DNA of 64,000 nucleotides, taken from assembly GCA_963669295.1 (NCBI GenBank), contig OY769938.1, forward strand, positions 5,518,001-5,582,000, given 5' to 3'. A program made the translations under genes and the position numbers. The notes under the pieces are model-generated. The model did no database searches and had not been told where the DNA came from. It saw only the letters and a list, made by a program, of their open reading frames with translations. Source of the stretch: G963669295 sp963669295. GTDB taxonomy: Bacteria > Bacteroidota > Bacteroidia > Flavobacteriales_D > CALLUQ01. Of this stretch, positions 42,676-51,544 are shown piece by piece. The number at the start of each line of letters is the position of its first letter. Position 1 is the stretch's first letter.

Positions 42676-42941
42676 TCAAGATGATGCGGGATTTATTTTT
42701 TAATGATGAGGTATAGGTGATAGAAATTTAACTTAAAATGGCACTGGTTTTTGAAGCGAGGCGGTGTACCCCGAATAATGGTTCGGTCTTGCTCTTCGCT
42801 ATATCTCCCGATGCCTGCCCACCAGCAAAGCAACCGGGAGGATGCCGCTACGATCAAGGCTATTTCGAAACGTAGCGCTGCACCTGCTAAACAACCACTT
42901 CGTACACAGCAAGTACACATCAATGCCCTTGGTCATCCCCT

Positions 42942-42969
42942 CTCACCCTGAGCCTGCCAAGAAAAGTGG
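42942..42969 (+). repeat. CACCCTGAGCCTGCC-type REP-like element, decayed
   Basis: The CACCCTGAGCCTGCCAAGA stretch followed by AAAGTGG resembles the widespread hairpin repeat CACCCTGAG...GAAGGGTG, with the right arm mutated. Recognition is from memory of that repeat class. Confidence 0.5.
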
Positions 42970-43350
42970 AATTTCTCACCACCATATTCTATCTCCTGTA
43001 TACTAACTCCTAAATACTACCTTCTCTCTACTACAGGCTATCTCCTACCTCCCACATACTATATTCCACCTCATCCTTTCACTTCTGCGAAGGCATCCCG
43101 AGCCATCAGGGCACTAACAAACTCTCCACTTCCCTTTTCCCACACAAAAAGTGCCTTTTGAGCTTGTTTCGTCTTCGCACCCACATCAGCAATCACCCAA
43201 ATACTCACTACTATGTACTATATTCTATCTATTGCCTTCTACCTCCTGTAAACTACCTTCTATCTCCTTAATTCTCCCTCCTTAAAAAAAATTATCCCTA
43301 AATTGAACCTTTTGGAACTTCGTTTGTACGGAACGATAAATAAACCCATT

Positions 43351-44628
43351 ATGCGTAAGTATCATTCGCACCTTATATTCACCTTTATTCTGCTTGCTTT
43401 AAGCGGCAGTATGAGCTTTGCCCAGGAGGCAAAGACCATCAACAAGGTGATGGAAGCTGCGCCTGCTAGGGCGGAAGATTCGAAAGATAAGTTCAAAGAA
43501 ATAGAAGAACGCGAGCAATTGGATCTTGATCTGGAAGAAAGCAGGAAAGTGCAAGCCACCATCACCAGTAAAAACGTGGCCATTGATGAAATTAGCCGTA
43601 ACCAACGTTCCAGCAATTTTTACGGTCAACAAAGCGATGCATGGAACCAACAGATACAACAGCAGCGCCAGGATGCCAATGGCTGGCTCAACTATTACAA
43701 ATCGGAACGATACAGCAACTACAGCAGTACCGAAAAGAAAATTACACCGGCACAACAGCAAGAACTAGACAATATTGTAAATGAAATGGGTACCGCTGTG
43801 CCAGGCACTTTCGAATACCATTATGTAAAATTTTGGAACAGCAACTACAGCACCAGCGAGTTCAATCACCTGGAAGAAGCCTACAAAGTGGCGCCTAACA
43901 AGGTAGAACTGTACGATGACTTTATAGGGTACTACGAAACTACCTTTAACGAATCGAAGAAAAAGGAGTTTTGCCAAAAGTGGTACAACAGCAAAGACAT
44001 TCCAACGGCCGTAATGAACTACAACTACAATGTACTCATGTCGGTAGCACCCAATGGCATCCTCATTACTAATGGCGAGTACGACACCTACCCCATTTGG
44101 ATTTGGCAACAGGTAAAAAACATTCGCAAAGACATTACGGTACTCAATGCCGATTTATTGGGAGTAGAACATTACCGCAAGCAAAAACTGAGCAAACTGG
44201 GGTTGAAGCAAAACACCAGCTATACCGATAGGCACCGTTTCTTTAAGGAATTGGCGGCCAAAAACCCCAATAAACCTATTTATTTTGGACTTACCGTACC
44301 ACCCCAAACCCTAAAGCCGATGAAAGACAACCTGTATGTTACCGGGCTGGCTTTCCGTTACAGTTCGAATAGAATAGACAACATAGCAATGCTGAAAAGC
44401 AACTGGGAGCGCAAGTTCAACAAAGGTTATTTGAACACTGCCAACAAAGGAGCCAACAGCACGGTAAAAAAGCTCAACTCCAATTACCTGGCTCCACTGT
44501 TGATGTTAGAAAAAGAATACCAGAAAACCGGAGAAACAACCAAAGCAAAAGAAGTGAAGGCCACTGCTGTACAACTGGCCAAAGAAAGTGGAAAAGACAA
44601 GCAAGTAAATAAGTATTTAAAGAAATAA
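43351..44628 (+). CDS. Secreted protein of unknown function, upstream of an ECF sigma operon
   Basis: A 425-residue protein. ATG 43351 gives a clean signal peptide (HLIFTFILLALSGSMSFAQ); an ATG 48 bases upstream would bury it. A Glu/Lys/Gln-rich coiled-coil stretch follows (about residues 35-125). The segment GILITNGEYDTYPIWIWQQV with VLNADLLG resembles the C-terminal domain of large DUF2723-type membrane proteins, which carries a similar DTYP-W motif, but no membrane helices are present here. A basic C-terminus with possible TPR-like helices ends the protein. It lies 31 bp before an ECF sigma gene and is probably co-transcribed with it. Confidence 0.75.
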   Translation: MRKYHSHLIFTFILLALSGSMSFAQEAKTINKVMEAAPARAEDSKDKFKEIEEREQLDLDLEESRKVQATITSKNVAIDEISRNQRSSNFYGQQSDAWNQQIQQQRQDANGWLNYYKSERYSNYSSTEKKITPAQQQELDNIVNEMGTAVPGTFEYHYVKFWNSNYSTSEFNHLEEAYKVAPNKVELYDDFIGYYETTFNESKKKEFCQKWYNSKDIPTAVMNYNYNVLMSVAPNGILITNGEYDTYPIWIWQQVKNIRKDITVLNADLLGVEHYRKQKLSKLGLKQNTSYTDRHRFFKELAAKNPNKPIYFGLTVPPQTLKPMKDNLYVTGLAFRYSSNRIDNIAMLKSNWERKFNKGYLNTANKGANSTVKKLNSNYLAPLLMLEKEYQKTGETTKAKEVKATAVQLAKESGKDKQVNKYLKK

Positions 44629-44659
44629 CACGCGATAACGCTTAACACCACCAAAGCAA

Positions 44660-45259
44660 GTGCGCCTGTTTGGTAAAAACTATAAGAATCAAACCGATGA
44701 AGAATTGATGCAATACGTTGCTAAGGGGGATAGTACAGCCTTTGAAGAACTGTATGATCGCTATAGCACCAAGCTGGTGAACTACTTTTACCGCATGCTG
44801 TGGAAAGATCAGGAAAAGGCAGAAGACTTTATGCAAGACCTGTTTACCAAGATCATTCATAAGCCGCATCAATACAATCCTGAACGCCCGTTTAAAACAT
44901 GGGTGTACAGCGTGGCCAACAACATGTGTAAAAACGAATACCGAAAACAAGAAATACGCAAAGACACTAAATATGAGTACAACGAGAACATACAGGTAAG
45001 CGATGGCGGCATCGACTTCGACAAAGACATCGATTGCAAATCATTTAACAACATGGTATTGCAAGAATTGGATCAGCTAAAAGAAGAACACAAAGAAACC
45101 TTCTTATTGCGCTATCGCGATGACTTGTCGATCAAGGAGATTAGTGAAGTACTGGGCTGTTCGCAAGGAACGGTAAAGTCGCGCATCTTTTACACGCTGA
45201 AAAAGCTCTCGGAAACACTCAAAGAATACGATCCCAAACAGAAAGAATTACAACCATGA
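44660..45259 (+). CDS. ECF-type RNA polymerase sigma-70 factor
   Basis: A 199-residue sigma factor from a GTG start (44660). Region 2: TAFEELYDRYSTKLVNYFYR, AEDFMQDLFTKII, FKTWVYSVANNMCKNEYRK. Region 4: LKEEHKETFLLRYRDDLSIKEISEVLGCSQGTVKSRIFYTL. An acidic linker joins them. Its stop overlaps the start of the downstream membrane protein by four bases (ATGA at 45256-45259), so the pair is translationally coupled, as expected for a sigma factor and its anti-sigma partner. Confidence 0.94.
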   Translation: MRLFGKNYKNQTDEELMQYVAKGDSTAFEELYDRYSTKLVNYFYRMLWKDQEKAEDFMQDLFTKIIHKPHQYNPERPFKTWVYSVANNMCKNEYRKQEIRKDTKYEYNENIQVSDGGIDFDKDIDCKSFNNMVLQELDQLKEEHKETFLLRYRDDLSIKEISEVLGCSQGTVKSRIFYTLKKLSETLKEYDPKQKELQP

Positions 45260-46530
45260 ATATCAACGAAACATACGATCCGCAAGACATCGAATCTTTG
45301 TTGCTGCACAAGGAATTCAATGAATTGGATGGAGAAGAGCAAGCCTTTGCGCTAGAGCATACCGGTTCGGAAGAGGAATATACCGAACTGCGTGAAACAT
45401 TGCTCAACATTAAGTATGCGGCACAATCGGGCGAAATTATTCAGCCCAAAGCAGCCATCAAGCAACACTTGCTCGACGAGTTTAAGCAACAACAAAAGCC
45501 GGGATCTATTTGGTTGAATTCATTGGCAGGCTTCCTCTTCCCTGCCGACCAAAACTTTATGAAACAACCTGCCTTTCAAGTAGCATTTGCAGCCATGCTG
45601 GTAGTAGGGTTCATTTACTTCTATCCCTGGAACGAGCAACCTGCCGGGCTTGAGGTAGCAGAACTAACCCCCGAACAGGAAGAAACGTTGAAAAACGAAA
45701 CCACCAATGCCAACGACTACAAGCTTGGTGAATCGAACAACCAAACGGTAACAACCGATGCTGAAACAGATGTGCCCAACGGAGACTTTCGCAGCAAAGA
45801 CCTGGCACAGGACGTTGCCCCCGGAATGGAGGAAGATAAGAAACCTGTGCTTGAAGATCAGGAAGCATTACGAAGCGAACTCTCCGCTGAATTTGAAACA
45901 AAATCGGAAGAAGTAGCAGAAGAAGTGATGAGCAGCGGTAACATCAATAACATTAGCAGCATAGATGCTGATGCCGGTACAAATGTTGCTGCCGCACAAC
46001 CGTTGAGCAAAGGTTATACCAACCTGGAAGTCATTGTAAATGAAGAAGCAGAAGACAGTGAAAACGAAAAGTTTAGCCTGGCTTTTGGAGACACCTACGA
46101 TAACTCTAAACCAAATGCTGACAATAGTAAACAACGAGAATTGTTGGGTGGAGTAAAAAATAAAGGCAAACGCGATCGCGCCAAAAAAGAAACTAAAGAA
46201 GCCTATTTCTCCTCTACACGAGCCGATGAAGCTGCCCCACAAAACTGGGTAGAGCAAAACAATAACAACGCTGCTCCCGATGCCAACGACATTACAACCA
46301 CCGAAACCACTGTGTACGAAGATTACCTCAACCACAACTTCTCGGGAGTAGATGATTTTGCGGGCAACATGGACATGCGTGGCAGTAGAAATGGCACCCT
46401 CGTTGATGGAGTTACAACCACCGACTCTGCCATGGCTGGTGGTAAACTTGCTAACAGTGCCGATCAAATTAAAGGGCGCTCGCTGGCGGAAGACGAAGAA
46501 TTGATTGACCTGTTGTTTACTGCGCTGTAA
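45256..46530 (+). CDS. Single-pass membrane protein, putative anti-sigma factor
   Basis: A 424-residue protein with a cytoplasmic N-terminus of about 100 residues (including LDGEEQAFALEHTGSEEEY and LRETLLNIKYAAQSGE), one membrane helix near residues 98-117 (FQVAFAAMLVVGFIYFYPW), and a long, acidic, Asn/Glu/Asp-rich, low-complexity periplasmic region of about 300 residues with no recognised fold. The N-terminal layout resembles anti-sigma regulators of Bacteroidota without a zinc motif. The 4-bp overlap with the sigma gene supports that role. The periplasmic tail is unusually disordered for a sensor. Confidence 0.75.
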   Translation: MNINETYDPQDIESLLLHKEFNELDGEEQAFALEHTGSEEEYTELRETLLNIKYAAQSGEIIQPKAAIKQHLLDEFKQQQKPGSIWLNSLAGFLFPADQNFMKQPAFQVAFAAMLVVGFIYFYPWNEQPAGLEVAELTPEQEETLKNETTNANDYKLGESNNQTVTTDAETDVPNGDFRSKDLAQDVAPGMEEDKKPVLEDQEALRSELSAEFETKSEEVAEEVMSSGNINNISSIDADAGTNVAAAQPLSKGYTNLEVIVNEEAEDSENEKFSLAFGDTYDNSKPNADNSKQRELLGGVKNKGKRDRAKKETKEAYFSSTRADEAAPQNWVEQNNNNAAPDANDITTTETTVYEDYLNHNFSGVDDFAGNMDMRGSRNGTLVDGVTTTDSAMAGGKLANSADQIKGRSLAEDEELIDLLFTAL

Positions 46531-46613
46531 ATAAACCTCAAGTCAGTTATTGCAACAACACCACGCTAAGCAGCTTTGACGTAAGTGCACAAACAAATAC
46601 CTACTTTGTATGA

Positions 46614-46647
46614 ATAAAAAAAGAGGCTGCCAACAATTGACAGCCTC
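46614..46647 (-). terminator. Terminator of the adhesin-like gene (minus strand)
   Basis: GAGGCTG (46623-46629) pairs with CAGCCTC (46641-46647), with inner CAA/TTG. On the minus strand it is followed by a run of seven T. It lies 23 bp beyond the stop of the minus-strand gene at 46670. Confidence 0.85.
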
Positions 46648-46669
46648 CCCAGGATGTTTTATCCTGTTA

Positions 46670-49600
46670 TTAATCGGCCTTCAGTACTTTTAAAACAGCT
46701 ACTCCTTCTTCTGTAATAATGTGTACCTGGTAGCTTCCTGCCGGCCACTTGGTGGTAGTTAATCGAACAATTCGGTTCATTGGATATTGCGCTCTATCTA
46801 TCAATTGCCCTGCAAGATTCGTCACCTGTACATCAACCTGGTTATACACTGCTCCCATATCAATAGTCAACAATTCGTTCACCGGATTGGGATAAGCACT
46901 CACCTCGATGTTATTGGCCAATTGTGTCACTCCTGTACCTATAATGGTATAGCACGAAGAAGTATCAACACACCCTGTCATGCTTTCTGTTACAATCACT
47001 GCGTAGTTGCCGTCGGCCATTGGCGTATAGCTTTGTCCGGTAGCTCCAACCATCCAACTGTAACCATTGTCACAATCTACCCACTGGTAGGTAACCCCTG
47101 CACCATTCAAAGCCGTAAGCACATAGTTGCTTAGCGCAACCGAAGTATCGGGCAACGGGTTTACCGTAATGGTAACCTGATCGGTGTTCTCACAGCCGTT
47201 ACCATCGGTACCGGTTACTGTATAGGTAGTAGTAGTACCGGGCGATACAGTCACCGAGCTACCGCTCCCTGCTCCATTGTCCCAACTATAGGTATCTGCC
47301 CCAGAAGCCGTTAACATAGTAGCATCTCCATCGCACAGTTGCACGTCGTTAGAAGCTGTAACGGTGGGCAATGGGGTTACTGTAACCATCACCTGATCGG
47401 TGTTTTCACAACCGTTACCATCGGTACCGGTTACCGTATAGGTAGTAGTAGTACCGGGCGATACAGTCACCGAGCTACCGCTCCCTGCTCCATTGTCCCA
47501 ACTATAGGTATCTGCCCCAGAAGCCATTAACGTAGTAGCATCTCCATCGCACAGTTGCACGTCGTTAGAAGCGGTAACGGTGGGCAACGGGTTTACGGTA
47601 ACCATCACCTGATCGGTGTTTTCACAACCGTTACCATCGGTACCGGTTACCGTATAGGTAGTAGTAGTGCCAGGCGATACAGTTACCGAGCTACCATTTC
47701 CTGCCCCATTGTCCCAACTGTAGGTATTCGCTCCTGAAACAGTTAATGTAGTAGCATCACCATCGCATAACTGCACATCGTTAGAAGCAGTAACGGTGGG
47801 CAACGGGTTTACGGTAACCATCACTTGATCGGTGTTCTCACAGCCGTTGCCATCGGTGCCGGTTACCGTATAGGTAGTAGTAGTGCCAGGCGATACAGTT
47901 ACCGAGCTACCATTTCCTGCCCCATTGTCCCAACTGTAGGTATTCGCTCCTGAAACAGTTAATGTAGTAGCATCACCATCGCATAACTGCACATCGTTAG
48001 AAGCAGTAACGGTGGGCAACGGGTTTACGGTAACCATCACTTGATCGTTGTTTTCACAACCGTTACCATCGGTGCCGGTTACGGTATAGGTAGTGGTAGT
48101 AGCTGGCGATACAGTTACCGAGCTACCATTTCCTGCCCCATTGTCCCAACTGTAGGTATTCGCTCCTGAAACAGTTAATGTAGTAGCATCACCATCGCAT
48201 AACTGTACATCGTTAGAAGCGGTAACGGTGGGCAATGGGGTTACTGTAACCATCACCTGATCGGTGTTTTCACAACCGTTACCATCGGTACCGGTTACCG
48301 TATAGGTAGTAGTAGTGCCAGGCGATACAGTTACCGAACTACCGCTGCCTGCCCCATTGTTCCAACTGTAAGTATTCGCTCCTGAAACAGTTAATGTAGT
48401 AGCATCACCATCGCATAACTGCACATCGTTAGAAGCAGTAACGGTGGGCAACGGGTTTACGGTAACCATCACCTGATCGGTATTTTCACAACCATTACCA
48501 TCGGTACCGGTTACGGTATAGGTAGTGGTAATACCGGGCGATACAGTTACCGAACTACCGCTCCCTGCCCCATTGTTCCAACTGTAGGTATTCGCTCCTG
48601 AAACAGTTAATGTAGTAGCATCACCATCGCATAACTGCACATCGTTAGAAGCAGTAACATTTGGCGATGGGTTTACTGTTACCGCTACTTGAGCTGTACT
48701 TTCACAACCATTACCATCAGCTCCAGTAACCGTATATATTGTGGTGGTGGTAGGCGATACCGAAACAATAGACCCGCTACCTACTCCATTATCCCACAAA
48801 TAAGTATTGGCACCACTGGCACTCAACAACGTAGATTCACCTTCGCATATCGTAGACGTTCCACTAGCAGTCACATTTGGCATTGGGTTTACAGTTACAG
48901 TAACACTGGCACATGGTCCAGCCAAACAACCTCCTTCTCCCCTTGCGTAATAAGTAGTAGTAACTGAAGGAGACACAGCAATCGTGGTGCCCGACCCTTC
49001 AGGGGTACCTCCACAACTACCGCTATACCATTGCCAATTGGCCGCATCGTTTAACACACCACCTGTAACACTTAACGTGGTGCTATTGCCTTGACAAATT
49101 GTAACATTAGAACTTAATGTAGGGCTGCCTGCAGAAGTACATGGAAATGCAGGTGCGTTAAACCTTCTGGCATAAATGCCTTCTACATCCCCTACAAATC
49201 CATTGCCACACCATACATAAAACAAGGTACCATCAGGCATAAAAATCCCCTCGGGCCATTCCTGATCATCAGCGGTTGTTGTTGTCACCACAAACTCAGA
49301 CCCCATGGCACTACCACTGCTGGTATACAATCTGGATTTAACATTGTATGGTTGGCTCGACCCTGAGCTAGCCCAATCCCATGTCAATACAATGTTTCCT
49401 CCTTCATTAATATCGCCATCGGTATCCTGAATTCCGGGAGAGCCCACCGGGCCATAAGCAGTTATTTGCCCCGATAAAGCGGTTCCTGTAGCATCATATA
49501 TTCTCCCTACAATACTCCTGCTTCCAGCACTTGCTCGTCCTATAGAGGATAAAGTATACTCTCCGCTGTTGTTCATATCCACCTTCAAGGTGGTATTACT

Positions 49601-50350
49601 ACGATATTGATCTGTAATACAAATAGTTTGCGGTGTTATTGGTACTCCGCTGGAATTATACCTTTTCGTATATACTGAATGGATGTATGGCGAGCTATTA
49701 TCATGCGTTGATAGCGTAACTACAAAACTTCTATCCGAATGCATCGCTACATCAGCTGTTCCATAGTTTAAACCACCACCTTCACTAACATTGATTACAC
49801 CACCCATAGTAGTGCCATTCTTGTAATACCTTTGTGCTCTAATGGCATTTGGAATTCCATTATCCCGGTAGGCAATAACAATGAGTGAGTCGCCATCTGT
49901 CGATATTCCCCAGGGCATTCCATAAACTTGTGGTCCAAGTGAGCCAGGACCATTAACATCTCCAGTAATAGGACTCCCCGACGAATCAAATGTTCTGAAT
50001 TTAACTTGAGAGCCAACTAACCAGGTCACCACAAAACTCCCATCATCAAACATAGATACCTCCGGCATATGTTCCTGGGAAGATTGGCTTGAGTTCACTC
50101 GGAATTCCCCTCCTACCGGATTATAAGTATTGTCAAACCTTTGGGCGTAAATTCCATCATTTACAGCATCGGGGCTTTCCCATGCAATTACAAAGTCACC
50201 ATTTGGATTCACATCAATGGCTGGTTTTTCCTGGGTACCAGTTTGTGTAGTATTTACCAAAAACTCTAACCCTATTGGGGTAGGATTCTGGGCAAACAAA
50301 CCACTGCCTAATAAAAGTGTTGGTAATAAATAGAGTAGCTTCTTTTTCAT
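46670..50350 (-). CDS. Large T9SS-secreted surface protein with eight 72-residue Ig-like repeats
   Basis: A 1226-residue protein. The signal peptide is KLLYLLPTLLLGSGLFAQ. Residues about 30-395 form an N-terminal beta-propeller-like region with FDGS/DxDG motifs (EKPAIDVNPNGDFVIAWESP, MPEVSMFDDGSFVVTWLVG). From Cys402 on come Ig-like repeats: one divergent unit, then eight units of exactly 72 residues from residue 493 (unit start VTASNDVQLCDGDATTL, unit end VTVNPLPT, each with a Cys pair C-x43-C). A final domain and a type A T9SS sorting domain follow (VSAYPNPVNELLTIDM, VTNLAGQLIDRA, WPAGSYQVHII). It is probably a surface adhesin or matrix protein. Confidence 0.92.
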   Translation of the reverse strand: MKKKLLYLLPTLLLGSGLFAQNPTPIGLEFLVNTTQTGTQEKPAIDVNPNGDFVIAWESPDAVNDGIYAQRFDNTYNPVGGEFRVNSSQSSQEHMPEVSMFDDGSFVVTWLVGSQVKFRTFDSSGSPITGDVNGPGSLGPQVYGMPWGISTDGDSLIVIAYRDNGIPNAIRAQRYYKNGTTMGGVINVSEGGGLNYGTADVAMHSDRSFVVTLSTHDNSSPYIHSVYTKRYNSSGVPITPQTICITDQYRSNTTLKVDMNNSGEYTLSSIGRASAGSRSIVGRIYDATGTALSGQITAYGPVGSPGIQDTDGDINEGGNIVLTWDWASSGSSQPYNVKSRLYTSSGSAMGSEFVVTTTTADDQEWPEGIFMPDGTLFYVWCGNGFVGDVEGIYARRFNAPAFPCTSAGSPTLSSNVTICQGNSTTLSVTGGVLNDAANWQWYSGSCGGTPEGSGTTIAVSPSVTTTYYARGEGGCLAGPCASVTVTVNPMPNVTASGTSTICEGESTLLSASGANTYLWDNGVGSGSIVSVSPTTTTIYTVTGADGNGCESTAQVAVTVNPSPNVTASNDVQLCDGDATTLTVSGANTYSWNNGAGSGSSVTVSPGITTTYTVTGTDGNGCENTDQVMVTVNPLPTVTASNDVQLCDGDATTLTVSGANTYSWNNGAGSGSSVTVSPGTTTTYTVTGTDGNGCENTDQVMVTVTPLPTVTASNDVQLCDGDATTLTVSGANTYSWDNGAGNGSSVTVSPATTTTYTVTGTDGNGCENNDQVMVTVNPLPTVTASNDVQLCDGDATTLTVSGANTYSWDNGAGNGSSVTVSPGTTTTYTVTGTDGNGCENTDQVMVTVNPLPTVTASNDVQLCDGDATTLTVSGANTYSWDNGAGNGSSVTVSPGTTTTYTVTGTDGNGCENTDQVMVTVNPLPTVTASNDVQLCDGDATTLMASGADTYSWDNGAGSGSSVTVSPGTTTTYTVTGTDGNGCENTDQVMVTVTPLPTVTASNDVQLCDGDATMLTASGADTYSWDNGAGSGSSVTVSPGTTTTYTVTGTDGNGCENTDQVTITVNPLPDTSVALSNYVLTALNGAGVTYQWVDCDNGYSWMVGATGQSYTPMADGNYAVIVTESMTGCVDTSSCYTIIGTGVTQLANNIEVSAYPNPVNELLTIDMGAVYNQVDVQVTNLAGQLIDRAQYPMNRIVRLTTTKWPAGSYQVHIITEEGVAVLKVLKAD
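47147..48874 (-). repeat. Eight tandem 216-bp coding repeats
   Basis: The interval is 8 x 216 bp exactly, coding the 72-residue Ig-like units. Units 2-8 are nearly identical at DNA level. Neighbouring units share private silent variants (for example the two forms of the SGANTYS/SGADTYS block, and PGTTTT written with different codons), which points to recent unit duplication or gene conversion. The first unit is clearly older. Confidence 0.93.
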
Positions 50351-50393
50351 AATTCATGTTTTAAGTGAGAGACAATAAAGCCTGTTAGTAGGT

Positions 50394-50425
50394 TAAATTT
50401 AGGCTGGAAATTAGCCTTGAAACAA
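50394..50425 (-). promoter_or_regulatory. Putative Bacteroidota-type promoter of the adhesin-like gene
   Basis: Minus strand TTG (50425-50423), a 21-base spacer, then TAAATTTA (50401-50394), fitting the TTG / TAnnTTTG consensus. The predicted transcription start leaves a leader of about 38 bases before the ATG at 50350. Confidence 0.55.
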
Positions 50426-50521
50426 CCTTTCTACCCTCTTCTTTGTAAGTGGGACAACGTGCATCACAAATTGCCCTGTATAATGCATAAGTGGGTACTC
50501 CCTTTTTCGTACTTTTAATGC

Positions 50522-51046
50522 ATGAAATGGCTATGGCTATTACTGCCCACTTTGCTGGCATGCACTACTTTCAAAACAATGGGAGAAGACGAGCGTATGG
50601 CACTTACCACTAAGCAAGTGCCTCAATTCGAGGGCAGCTACAAAATTCTCTCTGTCGATACCGCTTACCTTACCTTGAGCAATGCCTTGTTATCCGACGA
50701 TTATTTTAACATCTACAACAAACCCGACTCCTGCGATCGGGTAGAAATCAAATTTATTGATGCCAACCACCTGCAAGTCACCACGTTCGATAATGACATC
50801 AACATTGCCTCTAAAACCCTAAAAGGAAAAATAAAAGGCAATTACTTTGTGCTAAAAAAAAAGGTGGAAATGCCTTTTTTCTGGTTGATCCTGAACAGCT
50901 ATCATACACAACGCACTCGTATTGGTTTGCTCAACAATGGCCACCTTACTGTAAATGTTTCCGGGGGTGGTTGTGCGTTGTTGGTAGTATTTCCTATTAT
51001 GTGTGCTGAAGGAGCTCACTATCAAATAGAGTTTGCACGGATATAG
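50522..51046 (+). CDS. Small putative lipoprotein, unknown
   Basis: A 174-residue protein with a short lipoprotein signal (MKWLWLLLPTLLAC, lipobox LLAC). The remainder is beta-rich (YKILSVDTAYLTLSNALLSD, VEIKFIDANHLQVTTF, HLTVNVSGGGCALLVVFPI) and resembles a lipocalin-like or META-like barrel, but no family is confidently named. A TACTTTTA box at 50510-50517 lies 4 bases before the ATG. It is separated from the cytochrome operon by 108 bp. Confidence 0.75.
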   Translation: MKWLWLLLPTLLACTTFKTMGEDERMALTTKQVPQFEGSYKILSVDTAYLTLSNALLSDDYFNIYNKPDSCDRVEIKFIDANHLQVTTFDNDINIASKTLKGKIKGNYFVLKKKVEMPFFWLILNSYHTQRTRIGLLNNGHLTVNVSGGGCALLVVFPIMCAEGAHYQIEFARI

Positions 51047-51154
51047 TTGTTATACAGCAACTGTCAGCTCTCTTACATTCTCTCAACTTTGTCGTGGAAA
51101 TGTCGGCGAATTATATTATTATTGTTATCCATAGTTTAGAAAGAACCTTTGCCC

Positions 51155-51541
51155 ATGAACCACCTGATTCGAATTGCATTATTTGCAATGGTTGCCTGTA
51201 GCTTAGTACTGGCTTCTTCCTGTTCCAAAGACAAAGCATTGCAACCCGTACCTCCTACCCTTTGCGATACGGTAAGTCCATCTTTTGCTAACGAAATACA
51301 CCCTATATTTATAGCCAACTGTGCTGTAGGTGGTTGTCATACCCAAGCCGACCAGGCCAACGGGTTTCAATACGAAACCTACCAGGGAGTCATCAATGTA
51401 GTTAACCTTGGCGATCGTTTGGTGAATGCCATCAACCACCGCCCTGGGGTAACCCCAATGCCTTTTGGTGGGCCACAACTACCCGATTCACTCATCAAGA
51501 AGATCGAATGTTGGATCGCCAATGGAGCCCTCAACAATTAA
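51155..51541 (+). CDS. Lipoprotein with a CX4CH heme-like motif
   Basis: A 128-residue lipoprotein (ATG 51155 used, TTG 51149 rejected; signal ending LVLASSC). The mature part contains IHPIFIANCAVGGCHTQADQ: Cys-Ala-Val-Gly-Gly-Cys-His, a CX4CH spacing in the context seen in Planctomycete-type and Bacteroidota cytochrome-c-like lipoproteins (DUF1592-associated). A Met near MPFGGPQLPD could be the distal ligand, and KIECWIANGALNN is a typical last helix. It starts an operon: the diheme cytochrome begins 3 bp downstream. Heme attachment with this spacing is plausible but unproven. Confidence 0.8.
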   Translation: MNHLIRIALFAMVACSLVLASSCSKDKALQPVPPTLCDTVSPSFANEIHPIFIANCAVGGCHTQADQANGFQYETYQGVINVVNLGDRLVNAINHRPGVTPMPFGGPQLPDSLIKKIECWIANGALNN

Positions 51542-51544
51542 ACC

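Larger units (their letters stand above)
42606..43350. other. Gene-free repeat-rich island 2
   Basis: About 745 bp without a credible gene. It carries a TCCTGAA palindrome (42649-42675), a possible dispersed repeat at 42766-42850 with TTCGCTATAT and GGATGCCGCTACGATC, a CACCCTGAGCCTGCC element (42942-42969), and a pyrimidine-rich low-complexity tract at about 42975-43290. It separates the PorE-like gene from the unknown secreted protein gene. Confidence 0.55.

Noticed and set aside
45868..46467. 199-codon frame on the minus strand
   Set aside because: Antisense to the anti-sigma-like gene; composition (Phe/Val/Ile-rich with no motif) is that of a complement of an acidic low-complexity coding region.
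46670..48874. Periodic repeats that could be taken for a mobile or CRISPR-like array
   Set aside because: They are in-frame 72-residue Ig-like units inside one secreted protein gene.
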